NCBI GenBank assembly: GCA_023954175.1
Contig: JAMLIM010000033.1
Coordinates: 1 to 38,971 of the forward strand
Origin: Rhizobacter sp.
GTDB lineage: Bacteria; Pseudomonadota; Gammaproteobacteria; Burkholderiales; Burkholderiaceae_C
Length of the DNA: 38,971 nt
Direction of reading: 5' to 3'
The notes under the pieces are model-generated. The model was not told the DNA's origin, did not search any database, and saw only the letters and a list, made by a program, of their open reading frames with translations. This document shows positions 1 to 7,892 of this stretch, piece by piece. Numbering within the stretch: position 1 is the stretch's first letter; each line of letters opens with the position of its first letter. A program made the position numbers and the translations under genes.

Positions 1-671
1 TGCACGAGCTGGCTGCGCGTCGGCGCGGCGTTCGCGCCGAGCTCGGCGGGCCGGTTGCGCTCGCTCGCCTGGATGCCGGTCGGCACGTAGAAGGGGCAAA
101 GAACCGAGGCGCCGATCTGCCCGGTGACGAGCGCGAGGTCCTGGAACAGCGTTTCGGACAGGCTCACGACCGCATGCTTGCTGACGTTGTAGACGCCCAT
201 GTTGGGCATATTGACGAGGCCGGCCATCGACGCCGTATTGACGATATGGCCCTCGTAGTCCGGGTCGGCGCCGGCCGCGGCGAGCATCAGCGGCGTGAAG
301 GTGCGCACGCCGTGCACGACGCCCATCAGGTTGACGCCGAGCACCCACTCCCAGTCGGCGAGCGAGTTCTCCCAGATCAGGCCGCCGGCGCCGACGCCGG
401 CGTTGTTGAAGACGATATGCGGCGTGCCGAATCGCTCCAGCACGGCGTCGGCGAGCGCCTGCACCTGCGCCGCCTTCGCGACGTCGAGCCGGTACCCGAG
501 CACCTGCGCGCCTTGCGCCGTCAGCTCGGCGACGGCCTTGTCCAGCGCATCCTGCTGCACGTCGGCCAGCACGACGTGCATGCCTTCGCGCGCCGCGATG
601 CGCGACGCCTCCAGGCCGAAGCCCGATCCGGCGCCGGTGATGACGGCCGTGCGGCCACGAAAGCTCTTCAT
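1..671 (-). CDS. SDR-family oxidoreductase, C-terminus cut by window edge
   Basis: This is a short-chain dehydrogenase/reductase that would reduce or oxidise a carbonyl/hydroxyl group with NAD(P)(H); the substrate cannot be read from sequence. The N-terminus reads MKSFRGRTAVITGAGSGFG, with the TGxGxxFG dinucleotide loop near residue 12. An NNAG motif follows, then NTASMAG carrying the likely catalytic Ser, and YNVSKHA with the catalytic Tyr and Lys. About 223 residues are visible, and the final substrate loop and stop lie outside the window. The start lies 3 bases beyond the stop of the upstream aidB gene, so it is the last visible gene of the long minus-strand catabolic cluster. It may handle a hydroxyacyl or alcohol intermediate of the same pathway, but this is inference from position only. 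Confidence 0.9.
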   Translation of the reverse strand, partial: MKSFRGRTAVITGAGSGFGLEASRIAAREGMHVVLADVQQDALDKAVAELTAQGAQVLGYRLDVAKAAQVQALADAVLERFGTPHIVFNNAGVGAGGLIWENSLADWEWVLGVNLMGVVHGVRTFTPLMLAAAGADPDYEGHIVNTASMAGLVNMPNMGVYNVSKHAVVSLSETLFQDLALVTGQIGASVLCPFYVPTGIQASERNRPAELGANAAPTRSQLV

Positions 672-674
672 GCT

Positions 675-2339
675 TCAGTTTCCTTCGGATTGCGGCAGCG
701 CGCGCGCATTGATCGCATCGAAATCGGCGCTCGCCGCGGCGAGGGTGCCGAAGGTCTGGCCCCAGTCGCCGCCCAGGCGCGACGCGCAGAAGGCATCCAG
801 GACGAAGCCCGGCGCATGCTGCGCAAGGAGCGCGCCCTGCACCGCGAGCGCAACGTCCTGCGCCAGGCGGCGCGCGTCGGCTTCGGCGGTCGCGGCGTCG
901 ACGCGCGCGAGCAGCGCGTCGCGCGCGCGGTCCAGCGCCGGGTGCGCGCCGCGCGCGGCGGCGAGTTCGGCGTCCAGCGCCTCGGCGACCGACCCTTCCC
1001 GGCCGCCCTTGCGCAGCGCGCGCAGCAGGTCCAGCCCCATGATGTTGCCGGCGCCCTCCCAGATCGAATTGACCGGCATCTCGCGGTAGATGCGCGCCAT
1101 CACGCCTTCGCCACCCTCCTCCACGTAGCCGTTGCCGCCGAGGCACTCCATCGCCTCCTGTGCGAAGGGGCTGCCGCGCTTGCAGATCCAGAACTTCGCC
1201 ACCGGCGTCAGCAGGCGGCGCATCAGCACTTCGTGCGCGTCGTCCGGATGGTCGAGCGTGCGCGCGAGGCGCAGCGCGAGCGCGGTCGCGGCCTCGCTCT
1301 CGAGCGCGAGGTCGGCCAGCACGTTCTTCATCAGCGGCTGCTCGATGAGCGGCTTGCCGAACGCGCTGCGCTGTGCGGTGTGATGCAGCGCGAGCGTCAG
1401 CGCCTGGCGCATCAGGCCGGCCGTGCCGAGCGCGCAATCGAGCCGCGTCATCGAACCCATCTCGAGGATCTGCGGCACGCCGCGGCCTTCCGCGCCGACG
1501 AGCCAGCCGACAGCGCCAACGAACTCGACCTCCGAGCTCGCGTTCGCCTTGTTGCCGAGCTTGTCCTTCAGGCGCTCGATGCGCAGCGCGTTGACCGCGC
1601 CGTCGGGCAGCAGGCGCGGCATGAAGAAGCAGGACAGGCCGCCGGGCGACTGCGCGAGGACGAGGAAGGCGTCGCACATCGGCGCCGACATGAACCACTT
1701 GTGGCCGACGATGCTGAAGCGCTGCCCCCAGTCGTCGCTGCCGGCGGGCGTCGCCTGCGTCGTGTTGGCCCGCACGTCCGAGCCGCCCTGCTTCTCGGTC
1801 ATGCCCATGCCCATCGTCACGCCGCGCTTTTGCGACGCGGGGACGAAGCGCGGGTCGTAGACGCGGCTCGTCAGCAGCGGCCCCCAGAAGGCGGCGAGCG
1901 CCGGATTCGCCCGCAGCGCAGGCGTGACGGCGTACGTCATCGAGATCGGGCACAGCACCGACGGCTCGAGCTCGGTGAAGAGCATGAAGGCCGCCGCGCG
2001 CCGTACATGATCGTGCGGCGCGCCCGCCCACGGCGTGCCGTGCAGCCCCGACTCGACCGCCAGGCCCATCAACGCGTGATAGCTCGGATGGAACTCGACC
2101 TGGTCGGCGCGATGCCCGAAGCGGTCGTGCGTGTGCAGCTGCGGCGTGACCACGTTGGCGAGCCGCGCATGGGTCTGCATCTCGGGCCTGGCAAGCGCTG
2201 CGCCGAGACGCTCGAGCTCCTCCGTTGCCAGCGCCGGCGCGTTGAAGTGCAGCGCATCGCGCAGTGCGGCGTTGTCGGCCAGGAGGTTGTTCCCGGTGCG
2301 CGGCAGTGCCTGATTGAAGACTTCGTGCGTTGCGTCCAT
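675..2339 (-). CDS. aidB: AidB-type acyl-CoA dehydrogenase
   Basis: This is a flavoprotein of the acyl-CoA dehydrogenase superfamily, AidB subfamily. E. coli AidB is an FAD and DNA-binding protein of the alkylation (Ada) response with weak isovaleryl-CoA dehydrogenase activity. The family fit is strong: HEVFNQALPRTGNNLL at the N-terminus, then GMGMTEKQGGSD, GGLSCFFMPR, RLKDKLGNKANAS, and near the end REMPVNSIWEGAGNIM. All are close to remembered E. coli AidB blocks. I place the start at the second Met (MDATHEVFNQ), which matches where AidB proteins begin and has GGAGG 8 bases upstream. An in-frame ATG 21 bases earlier (2360) is the alternative. The gene sits in a beta-oxidation cluster with no ada/alkA neighbour, so a metabolic rather than repair role is plausible here. 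Confidence 0.93.
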   Translation of the reverse strand: MDATHEVFNQALPRTGNNLLADNAALRDALHFNAPALATEELERLGAALARPEMQTHARLANVVTPQLHTHDRFGHRADQVEFHPSYHALMGLAVESGLHGTPWAGAPHDHVRRAAAFMLFTELEPSVLCPISMTYAVTPALRANPALAAFWGPLLTSRVYDPRFVPASQKRGVTMGMGMTEKQGGSDVRANTTQATPAGSDDWGQRFSIVGHKWFMSAPMCDAFLVLAQSPGGLSCFFMPRLLPDGAVNALRIERLKDKLGNKANASSEVEFVGAVGWLVGAEGRGVPQILEMGSMTRLDCALGTAGLMRQALTLALHHTAQRSAFGKPLIEQPLMKNVLADLALESEAATALALRLARTLDHPDDAHEVLMRRLLTPVAKFWICKRGSPFAQEAMECLGGNGYVEEGGEGVMARIYREMPVNSIWEGAGNIMGLDLLRALRKGGREGSVAEALDAELAAARGAHPALDRARDALLARVDAATAEADARRLAQDVALAVQGALLAQHAPGFVLDAFCASRLGGDWGQTFGTLAAASADFDAINARALPQSEGN

Positions 2340-2388
2340 GTCGATCGCCTCCGGTGCCATGCGCGCCTCTTGATGACCTCGTGCCGCG

Positions 2389-3411
2389 CTACACCAGTTT
2401 GACGAGTTGCTTGCCGAAGTTCTTGCCCTTGAGCAAACCCAGGAAGGCTTGCGGCGCCGATTCGATGCCCTCGGCGATCGACTCCCGGTACTTCAGCTTG
2501 CCGGTGGCGACGAGGCCGCCGATTTCCTTCAGCGCCTGGGGCCAGACCTCCATGTGCTCGCTGACGATGAAGCCCTGCAACAGCAGGCGCGAGACCAGGA
2601 TCAGTTGCGGCTGCGTCATCGGAATCGGCTCACCGTTGTAGCCCGAGATCATCCCGCACATGGCGATCCGGCCGAACGCGTTCATGCGCTGCAGCACGGC
2701 GTCGAGCGTCATGCCGCCGACGTTCTCGAAGTAGCCGTCGATGCCTTTCGGGCACGCCGCCTTCAACGCCGCGCTGAGCGATTTCAGGTCCGGGTGCTGC
2801 TTGTAGTCGATGCACTCGTCGAAGCCGAACTCCTCGACGACGACGCGGCACTTTTCCGGGCCGCCGGCCAGGCCCACCGCACGGCAACCCTTGGCCTTGG
2901 CAAGCTGGCCGACGACGGTGCCGACGGCGCCGCTGGCGGCGCTGACGACGACCGTCTCGCCGGCCTTGGGCGCGATGATCTTGTTCAGCCCGTACCAGGC
3001 GGTGACGCCGGGCATGCCGACCGTGCCGAGGTAGGCCGAGAGCGGAATGTGCTTCGTGTCGACCTTGCGCAGCATGCCGGGCTGCGCCGCGTCGACGACC
3101 GAATACTCCTGCCAGCCGCCCATGCCGACGACCTTGTCGCCGACGGCGAAGGCCGCGCTCTTGCTCGCGACGACCTCACCCGCCGTGCCGCCGCCCATCA
3201 CCGCATCGAGCGCCTGCGGCTGCGCGTAGCTCTTGCCGTCGTTCATGCGGCCGCGCATGTAGGGGTCGAGCGACATGAAGTGGTGGCGCACCAGCACCTC
3301 GCCGTCCTTCAGCTCGGGCACCGGCGCCTCGACGAGACGGAAGTTGTCGGCCGTCGGCTCGCCGCTCGGGCGCGAGGCAAGCTGCCATTGCTTGTTCAGG
3401 GTCTTGGTCAT
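2389..3411 (-). CDS. NADPH-dependent alkenal/one oxidoreductase, CurA-like (MDR superfamily)
   Basis: This is a medium-chain reductase of the zinc-free leukotriene B4 12-hydroxydehydrogenase / CurA type. Such enzymes reduce the double bond of alpha,beta-unsaturated ketones and aldehydes with NADPH. The protein has 340 residues. Seen in it: LASRPSGEPTADNFRL and SLDPYMRGRMND (substrate pocket signature of the family), then SAASGAVGTVVGQLAK (nucleotide loop), GLAGGPEKCR (NADPH phosphate contact), YFENVGG, and the C-terminal FLGLLKGKNFGKQLVK. No catalytic-zinc cysteine set is present. The start MTKTLNKQ has an AAGGA-type ribosome site; open frame continues upstream but would run into the 3' end of the thioesterase gene, so it is rejected. 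In this operon it may clear reactive enals or reduce enoyl intermediates. Confidence 0.93.
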   Translation of the reverse strand: MTKTLNKQWQLASRPSGEPTADNFRLVEAPVPELKDGEVLVRHHFMSLDPYMRGRMNDGKSYAQPQALDAVMGGGTAGEVVASKSAAFAVGDKVVGMGGWQEYSVVDAAQPGMLRKVDTKHIPLSAYLGTVGMPGVTAWYGLNKIIAPKAGETVVVSAASGAVGTVVGQLAKAKGCRAVGLAGGPEKCRVVVEEFGFDECIDYKQHPDLKSLSAALKAACPKGIDGYFENVGGMTLDAVLQRMNAFGRIAMCGMISGYNGEPIPMTQPQLILVSRLLLQGFIVSEHMEVWPQALKEIGGLVATGKLKYRESIAEGIESAPQAFLGLLKGKNFGKQLVKLV

Positions 3412-3475
3412 TTCTTGTTTCCTTGGTTGAGTTGGGGCCGGTTCACACGACCGGAAGGGTCGCGAGGGCCATAGT

Positions 3476-3913
3476 TCAGTCGGAAGCATCCGACCGCTGG
3501 ATCTTTCGCCCGCCCGCAGGCAGGGCTCGGATGTACTTGAAGGTGCCGGTGCCGTGCGCGACGAGCTGATGCGTGTCGTCGTACACCGAGCCTTCGCAGA
3601 ACGCGAGCGACGCGGTGCGCCGCAGCAGCTTGCCCTGCGCAAGCAGGCGGCCGATGCCGGGGCGCATGAAACTCGTCTTCATCTCGATCGTGACGACGCT
3701 CGCACTCGTCGGGTAGCCGGGCTGGTTCGGGCTGCGCGCCGCGTGCGCCATCGCGACATCGATCAGCGTCATCGTGACGCCGCCGTGGGCGACGCTCCAC
3801 GAGTTGCAGAGCTCCTCGCGCAGCGTCAACGCCAACTCGGAAGCGCCCGCATCGCAGGCGAGCAGTTCCATGCCGACCATGTCGACGAAAGGAATATGGA
3901 CCGAGAACTTCAT
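3476..3913 (-). CDS. PaaI-family hotdog thioesterase
   Basis: A small acyl-CoA thioesterase of the hotdog fold (145 residues), expected to hydrolyse short or aromatic acyl-CoA in the cytoplasm and free CoA when the pathway stalls. The central helix carries the HGG signature within SVAHGGVTMTLIDVAMAHAA, followed by the beta-sheet segments VVTIEMKTSFMRP and GKLLRRTASLAFCEGSVYD typical of PaaI/YbgC relatives. I chose the ATG at 3913 (MKFSVHIPF); a TTG seven codons upstream is possible. Neither has a clear ribosome site. It lies 67 bases downstream of the SDR gene and 64 bases upstream of the CurA-like gene on the same strand, so it is likely co-transcribed with the acyl-CoA enzymes. Confidence 0.88.
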   Translation of the reverse strand: MKFSVHIPFVDMVGMELLACDAGASELALTLREELCNSWSVAHGGVTMTLIDVAMAHAARSPNQPGYPTSASVVTIEMKTSFMRPGIGRLLAQGKLLRRTASLAFCEGSVYDDTHQLVAHGTGTFKYIRALPAGGRKIQRSDASD

Positions 3914-3980
3914 GCGCGCGACTGTGTACGACAAACAGACCGGAGCGCCCGGCGGGCCCCGCGCGATGGGCGCGTCACGT

Positions 3981-4775
3981 TCAACCGCCCGCGGTCACCG
4001 CGCTCACGCCGCCGTCGACGGCGAGGATCTGCCCGGTGATGTGCTTGCCGGCCGGCGACGCGAAGAGCAGCGCGGCGCCCTTCAAGTCATCGTCGTCGCC
4101 GAGGCGGCGCAGCGGCGCGTGCGCGGCGAGCTTGTCGGCGCCGAAGGTGGCGAGCACGCCCTTGGTCATCTTGCTCGGGAAGAAGCCCGGCGCGAGCGCG
4201 TTGACGTTGATGCCGTAGCGCCCCCACTCGCCGGCCAGCGTGCGCGTGAAGTTGACGACCGCGCCCTTGCTCGTGCCGTAGGCGATGAACTGGATGTCGG
4301 GCCCCGAGCCCGAGAGGCCGGCGATCGACGCGATGTTGATGATGCGGCCCTGCTTGCGCGGGATCATCGAGCGCTTGCCGATCGCCTGGCTCATCAGGAA
4401 GATGCTGCGGATGTTGAGGTTCATGACCTTGTCCCAGGCCTCGAGCGGGTAATCCTCGGCCGGCGCGCCCCAGGTGGCGCCGGCGTTGTTGACGAGGATG
4501 TCGACCTGGCCGAGGCGTTGCATCGCCTCGTCGGCGACCTTGGCAATCTCCGCGGGCTGGCTCGCATCCGCCGCGACCCAGCGCGTGTCGATGCCCTTGG
4601 CCTGGAGCGTGGCCGCCGCCTCCTCGAGGTCGGCCGCCTTGCGCGAGGTGAGCAGGATCTTCGCGCCGGCCTCGCCGAGCGCCTCGGCGATCTGCAGGCC
4701 GAGGCCGCGCGAGCCGCCGGTGACGAGCGCGGTGCGGCCGGTGAGATCGAAAAGCTTCTGGACGGGCGTGCTCAT
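3981..4775 (-). CDS. SDR-family oxidoreductase
   Basis: This is a complete 264-residue short-chain dehydrogenase. It shows TGGSRGLG (NAD(P) loop, about residues 19-26), NNAG, INIASIAG with the catalytic Ser, YGTSKGA with the catalytic Tyr/Lys pair, and a C-terminal GQILAVDGG. The style is that of gluconate 5-dehydrogenase or 3-hydroxyacyl-CoA/3-oxoacyl reductases; the substrate is not decidable. The start has GAGGATCCCATC directly before ATG, a good ribosome site. It sits 39 bases after the large acyl-CoA dehydrogenase, in the same operon. Since a FadB-type enzyme with its own 3-hydroxyacyl-CoA dehydrogenase domain is also present, this SDR may act on a branched or otherwise awkward hydroxyacyl substrate (inference). 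Confidence 0.93.
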   Translation of the reverse strand: MSTPVQKLFDLTGRTALVTGGSRGLGLQIAEALGEAGAKILLTSRKAADLEEAAATLQAKGIDTRWVAADASQPAEIAKVADEAMQRLGQVDILVNNAGATWGAPAEDYPLEAWDKVMNLNIRSIFLMSQAIGKRSMIPRKQGRIINIASIAGLSGSGPDIQFIAYGTSKGAVVNFTRTLAGEWGRYGINVNALAPGFFPSKMTKGVLATFGADKLAAHAPLRRLGDDDDLKGAALLFASPAGKHITGQILAVDGGVSAVTAGG

Positions 4776-4814
4776 GATGGGATCCTCGTAATCGGTGACA
4801 GGGGGAGAAGCGCT

Positions 4815-6671
4815 TCAGAACCAGTCGTCGGCCATCGTGAGGCAGGTGTCGTCCTGCGTCTCGACGACCTTCAGCCAGGCGCCGATGCGCGGCAGTTCGT
4901 AGCGGAAGAAATAGGCGCAGGCGGCGAGCTTGCCGCGCAGGAATGCGGCGTTGCTGGCGTCACTGGCGCCGCCGCCCGCCGCCTCGTTGAGCCGCGCCCG
5001 TGCGCACAACGCGACATCGAGCCAGATCCAGGCCAGCACCACGTGGCCGAAGGCCTGCAGATACGGTGTCGCATTGGCGAGCGAGCGCTGCGGATCGTCG
5101 CCCTGCCAGGCGGCGCGCGTCGCGGCGCCCAGATGCTCGAGCGCGGCTTCGAGCGCCACGGCGTGCCCGGCGAGCGCTTCGACGCCCTTCGTGCGCTCGA
5201 TCGTCCCGGCGATGCGATCGGCAAGCAGCTGAAAGCCGCGCCCCTCCTGCATCACGACCTTGCGGCCGAGCAGGTCCAGGCCCTGGATGCCGTGCGTGCC
5301 CTCATGGATCATGTTCAGGCGGTTGTCGCGCCAGTACTGTTCGACCGGAAAGTCGCGCGTGTAGCCGTAGCCGCCGAGCACCTGGATCGCGAGACTGTTG
5401 GCCTCCAGGCACCACTCGCTCGGCCAGCTCTTGGCGATCGGCGTCAGCATCTCGAGCAGCAGGCCGGCTTCCTGCTTCGAAGCATCGTCGCCGGTGTGCA
5501 GTTCGTCGACGAGGCGCGAGCAGTACAGCTCGAGCGCGAGCGCGCCTTCGCAATAGCTCTTCTGCGCGAGCAGCATGCGCTTGACGTCGGCGTGGCGGAT
5601 GATCGGCACCTGCGGTTGCGTCGCGTCCTTGCCGGCCGGCCCGATCGGCCGGCCCTGCGGGCGCTCCTTCGCGTAGGCGAGGCTCACCTCGTAGCCGGCG
5701 TAGCCGATCATCGCCGCGCCCAGACCTACCGCGATGCGCGCCTCGTTCATCATGTGGAACATGCAGCGCAGGCCCTCGCCGGGTTTGCCGACGCGATAAC
5801 CGATGGCACCCGCGACGCCTCGAACCGGGAACCTGCCCTCGCCGAAGTTGAGCAGCGTGTTCGGAATGCCGCGGTAGCCAAGCTTGTGATTCAGCCCAGC
5901 GAGCGCGACGTCGTTGCGCTCGCCGGTGAGCCGGCCTTCGGTGTCGACGAGCTTCTTCGGCACGATGAAGAGCGAGATCCCGCGCGTGCCGGGGACGAGC
6001 TTGCCGTCCGGCCCGGGGATCTTCGCGAGCACGAGGTGGATGATGTTCTCGGTCAGTTCGTGTTCGCCGTTGCTGATCCACATCTTGTTGCCGCGCAGCC
6101 GGTAGCGCGGGCCGAGCGGATCGTGCTCGAAGTCCTCGCCATCGGGCGTGGCACGGGTGGCAACGTCCGACAGGCTCGAGCCGGCCTGCGGCTCCGACAG
6201 GCACATCGTCCCCGCGAAGCGGCCGCCGAATTCGTTGCGGGCGAAGACCGTCTTCTGCATCTCGGTGCCATGCGCCATCAGCAGGTTCGCGTTGCCGCTC
6301 GTCAACATGCCGCCACCGCCAATGCCGACGCCGGCCTTCGGAAAGAAGCTGCCCGCCGCCATCTCGACGACGCACGGCAGTTGCATGCCGCCGATCTCGT
6401 AGTCCTGCGCGGCGGCGAGCATGCCGGATGCGGCAAACGCGCGCGACGCCGCGTGGCTCGCTTCGGGCAGGTGCACCTTCTCGCCGTCGAACCAGGGCTC
6501 TTCGGTGTCCGACTGGCGCGCAAACGGCGCGAACTTCTCGGCGGCGAGCTTCTCGCACATGTCGAGCACCGCATCAAACGTCTCGCGGTTGTGCTCGGCA
6601 AAGCGCTCGCGCCGCCGCAGCGACTCGACATCGAGCCAGTCGTAGAGCAGGAAGTCGAGCGTGCGGCGCAT
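4815..6671 (-). CDS. Acyl-CoA dehydrogenase with C-terminal extension (DmdC-like class)
   Basis: This flavoenzyme introduces the alpha,beta double bond into an acyl-CoA. At 618 residues it belongs to the large class with an extra C-terminal domain, to which DmdC (methylmercaptopropionyl-CoA dehydrogenase) belongs. Seen: GTMCLSEPQAGSSLSD (FAD/acyl contact, about residues 154-169), NKMWISNGEHE, a central helical bundle with MFHMMNEARIAVG, and MIHEGTHGIQGLDLLGRK, in which Glu457 is the expected catalytic base. The last ~120 residues form the additional helical domain. The start MRRTLDFLLYDWL lies 11 bases downstream of the thiolase stop, which indicates co-transcription. Chain-length preference cannot be read from sequence. 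Confidence 0.94.
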   Translation of the reverse strand: MRRTLDFLLYDWLDVESLRRRERFAEHNRETFDAVLDMCEKLAAEKFAPFARQSDTEEPWFDGEKVHLPEASHAASRAFAASGMLAAAQDYEIGGMQLPCVVEMAAGSFFPKAGVGIGGGGMLTSGNANLLMAHGTEMQKTVFARNEFGGRFAGTMCLSEPQAGSSLSDVATRATPDGEDFEHDPLGPRYRLRGNKMWISNGEHELTENIIHLVLAKIPGPDGKLVPGTRGISLFIVPKKLVDTEGRLTGERNDVALAGLNHKLGYRGIPNTLLNFGEGRFPVRGVAGAIGYRVGKPGEGLRCMFHMMNEARIAVGLGAAMIGYAGYEVSLAYAKERPQGRPIGPAGKDATQPQVPIIRHADVKRMLLAQKSYCEGALALELYCSRLVDELHTGDDASKQEAGLLLEMLTPIAKSWPSEWCLEANSLAIQVLGGYGYTRDFPVEQYWRDNRLNMIHEGTHGIQGLDLLGRKVVMQEGRGFQLLADRIAGTIERTKGVEALAGHAVALEAALEHLGAATRAAWQGDDPQRSLANATPYLQAFGHVVLAWIWLDVALCARARLNEAAGGGASDASNAAFLRGKLAACAYFFRYELPRIGAWLKVVETQDDTCLTMADDWF

Positions 6672-6682
6672 CGTGCCGGTCG

Positions 6683-7858
6683 TCAGAGGACCTCGAACAC
6701 GCCCGCCGCGCCCATGCCGCCGCCGATGCACATCGTGACGACCACTTTCTTCGCGCCACGCCGCTTGCCCTCGATCAGCGCGTGGCCGGTGAGGCGCTGG
6801 CCGCTGACGCCATACGGGTGGCCGACCGCGATCGCGCCGCCGTTGACGTTGAGCCTGTCCATCGGGATGCCGAGCGTGTCGGCGCAGTACAGCACCTGCA
6901 CCGCGAAGGCCTCGTTCAGCTCCCAGAGGTCGATGTCGGCGACCGTGAGGCCGAGGCGCTTCAACACCTTCGGCACCGCGAACACCGGGCCGATGCCCAT
7001 CTCGTCGGGCTCGCAGCCGGCCACCGCGAAGCCAAGGAAGCGGCCGAGCGGCTTCAGGCCCTTGGCCTCGGCGAACTTCTCGTGCACGACGACGCAGGCG
7101 CCGGCACCGTCGCTGAACTGGCTCGCGTTGCCGGCGGCGATCACGCCGTCCGGGAACACCGGCTTGATGCCGGCCACCGCCTCGTAGGTCGTGCCGGGGC
7201 GCAGCCCTTCGTCGGCACTGATCGTCACTTCCTTGGTGCGCAGGCCGAGCTGCGCGTCGGCGACGCCCGCCATCGTGGTGACGGAGATCATCTCGTCGTT
7301 GAACTTGCCCGCCTCCTGCGCGGCGCAGGCCTTCTGCTGGCTCGCAGCACCGTACTGGTCCATGCGCTCGCGCCCGATCTTGTAGCGCTTGGCGACCTGC
7401 TCGGCCGTCTGCAGCATGCTCCAGTAGATCTCGGGCTTCTTGTCGAGCAGCCAGGGGTCGGTGATCATGTGGCGGTTCGCCTCGTTCTGCACGCACGAGA
7501 TGCTCTCGACGCCACCGGCGACGAACACCTCGCCTTCGCCGGCGATGATGCGCTGCGCCGCCATCGCGATCGTCTGCAGGCCGCTCGAGCAGAAGCGGTT
7601 GATCGTGACGCCGCTGGTCGTGATCGGCAGCCCGGCGCGCAGCGCAATCTGGCGCGCGATGTTGCTGCCGGTCGCGCCCTCGGGCGTCGCGCAGCCCATC
7701 AGCACGTCCTCGACCAGCGCGCCGTCGATGCCGGCGCGCTCGACCGCGGCCTTCACCGCGGCACCCCCGAGCGTCGCGCCGTGCGTCATGTTGAAGGCGC
7801 CCTTCCAGCTCTTGGCTAGCGGTGTGCGGGCGGTGGAAACGATCACGGCTGAGGTCAT
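6683..7858 (-). CDS. Acetyl-CoA C-acyltransferase (thiolase)
   Basis: A thiolase of 391 residues that cleaves 3-ketoacyl-CoA to acetyl-CoA and a shortened acyl-CoA, the last step of the beta-oxidation turn. The catalytic residues are visible: Cys90 in NRFCSSGL (nucleophile), His347 in [11 protein letters not shown], and Cys377 in MCIGGGMG. The NEAFA motif is also present. The usual thiolase length is about 390 residues, so the gene is intact. AGGAG lies 9 bases before the ATG. The N-terminus ([19 protein letters not shown]) and the place downstream of a FadB-type gene favour a degradative FadA-like thiolase over a biosynthetic PhaA, but the sequence alone does not settle this. Confidence 0.95.
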   Translation of the reverse strand: MTSAVIVSTARTPLAKSWKGAFNMTHGATLGGAAVKAAVERAGIDGALVEDVLMGCATPEGATGSNIARQIALRAGLPITTSGVTINRFCSSGLQTIAMAAQRIIAGEGEVFVAGGVESISCVQNEANRHMITDPWLLDKKPEIYWSMLQTAEQVAKRYKIGRERMDQYGAASQQKACAAQEAGKFNDEMISVTTMAGVADAQLGLRTKEVTISADEGLRPGTTYEAVAGIKPVFPDGVIAAGNASQFSDGAGACVVVHEKFAEAKGLKPLGRFLGFAVAGCEPDEMGIGPVFAVPKVLKRLGLTVADIDLWELNEAFAVQVLYCADTLGIPMDRLNVNGGAIAVGHPYGVSGQRLTGHALIEGKRRGAKKVVVTMCIGGGMGAAGVFEVL

Positions 7859-7892
7859 GGCAAAACTCCTGTGGAAATCGGGTCAGGCAGGA

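Noticed and set aside
3412-3642. N-terminal extension of the CurA-like protein upstream of MTKTLNKQ
   Set aside because: The extension has no resemblance to the family, is Arg/Ser-rich, and would overlap the 3' end of the thioesterase gene.
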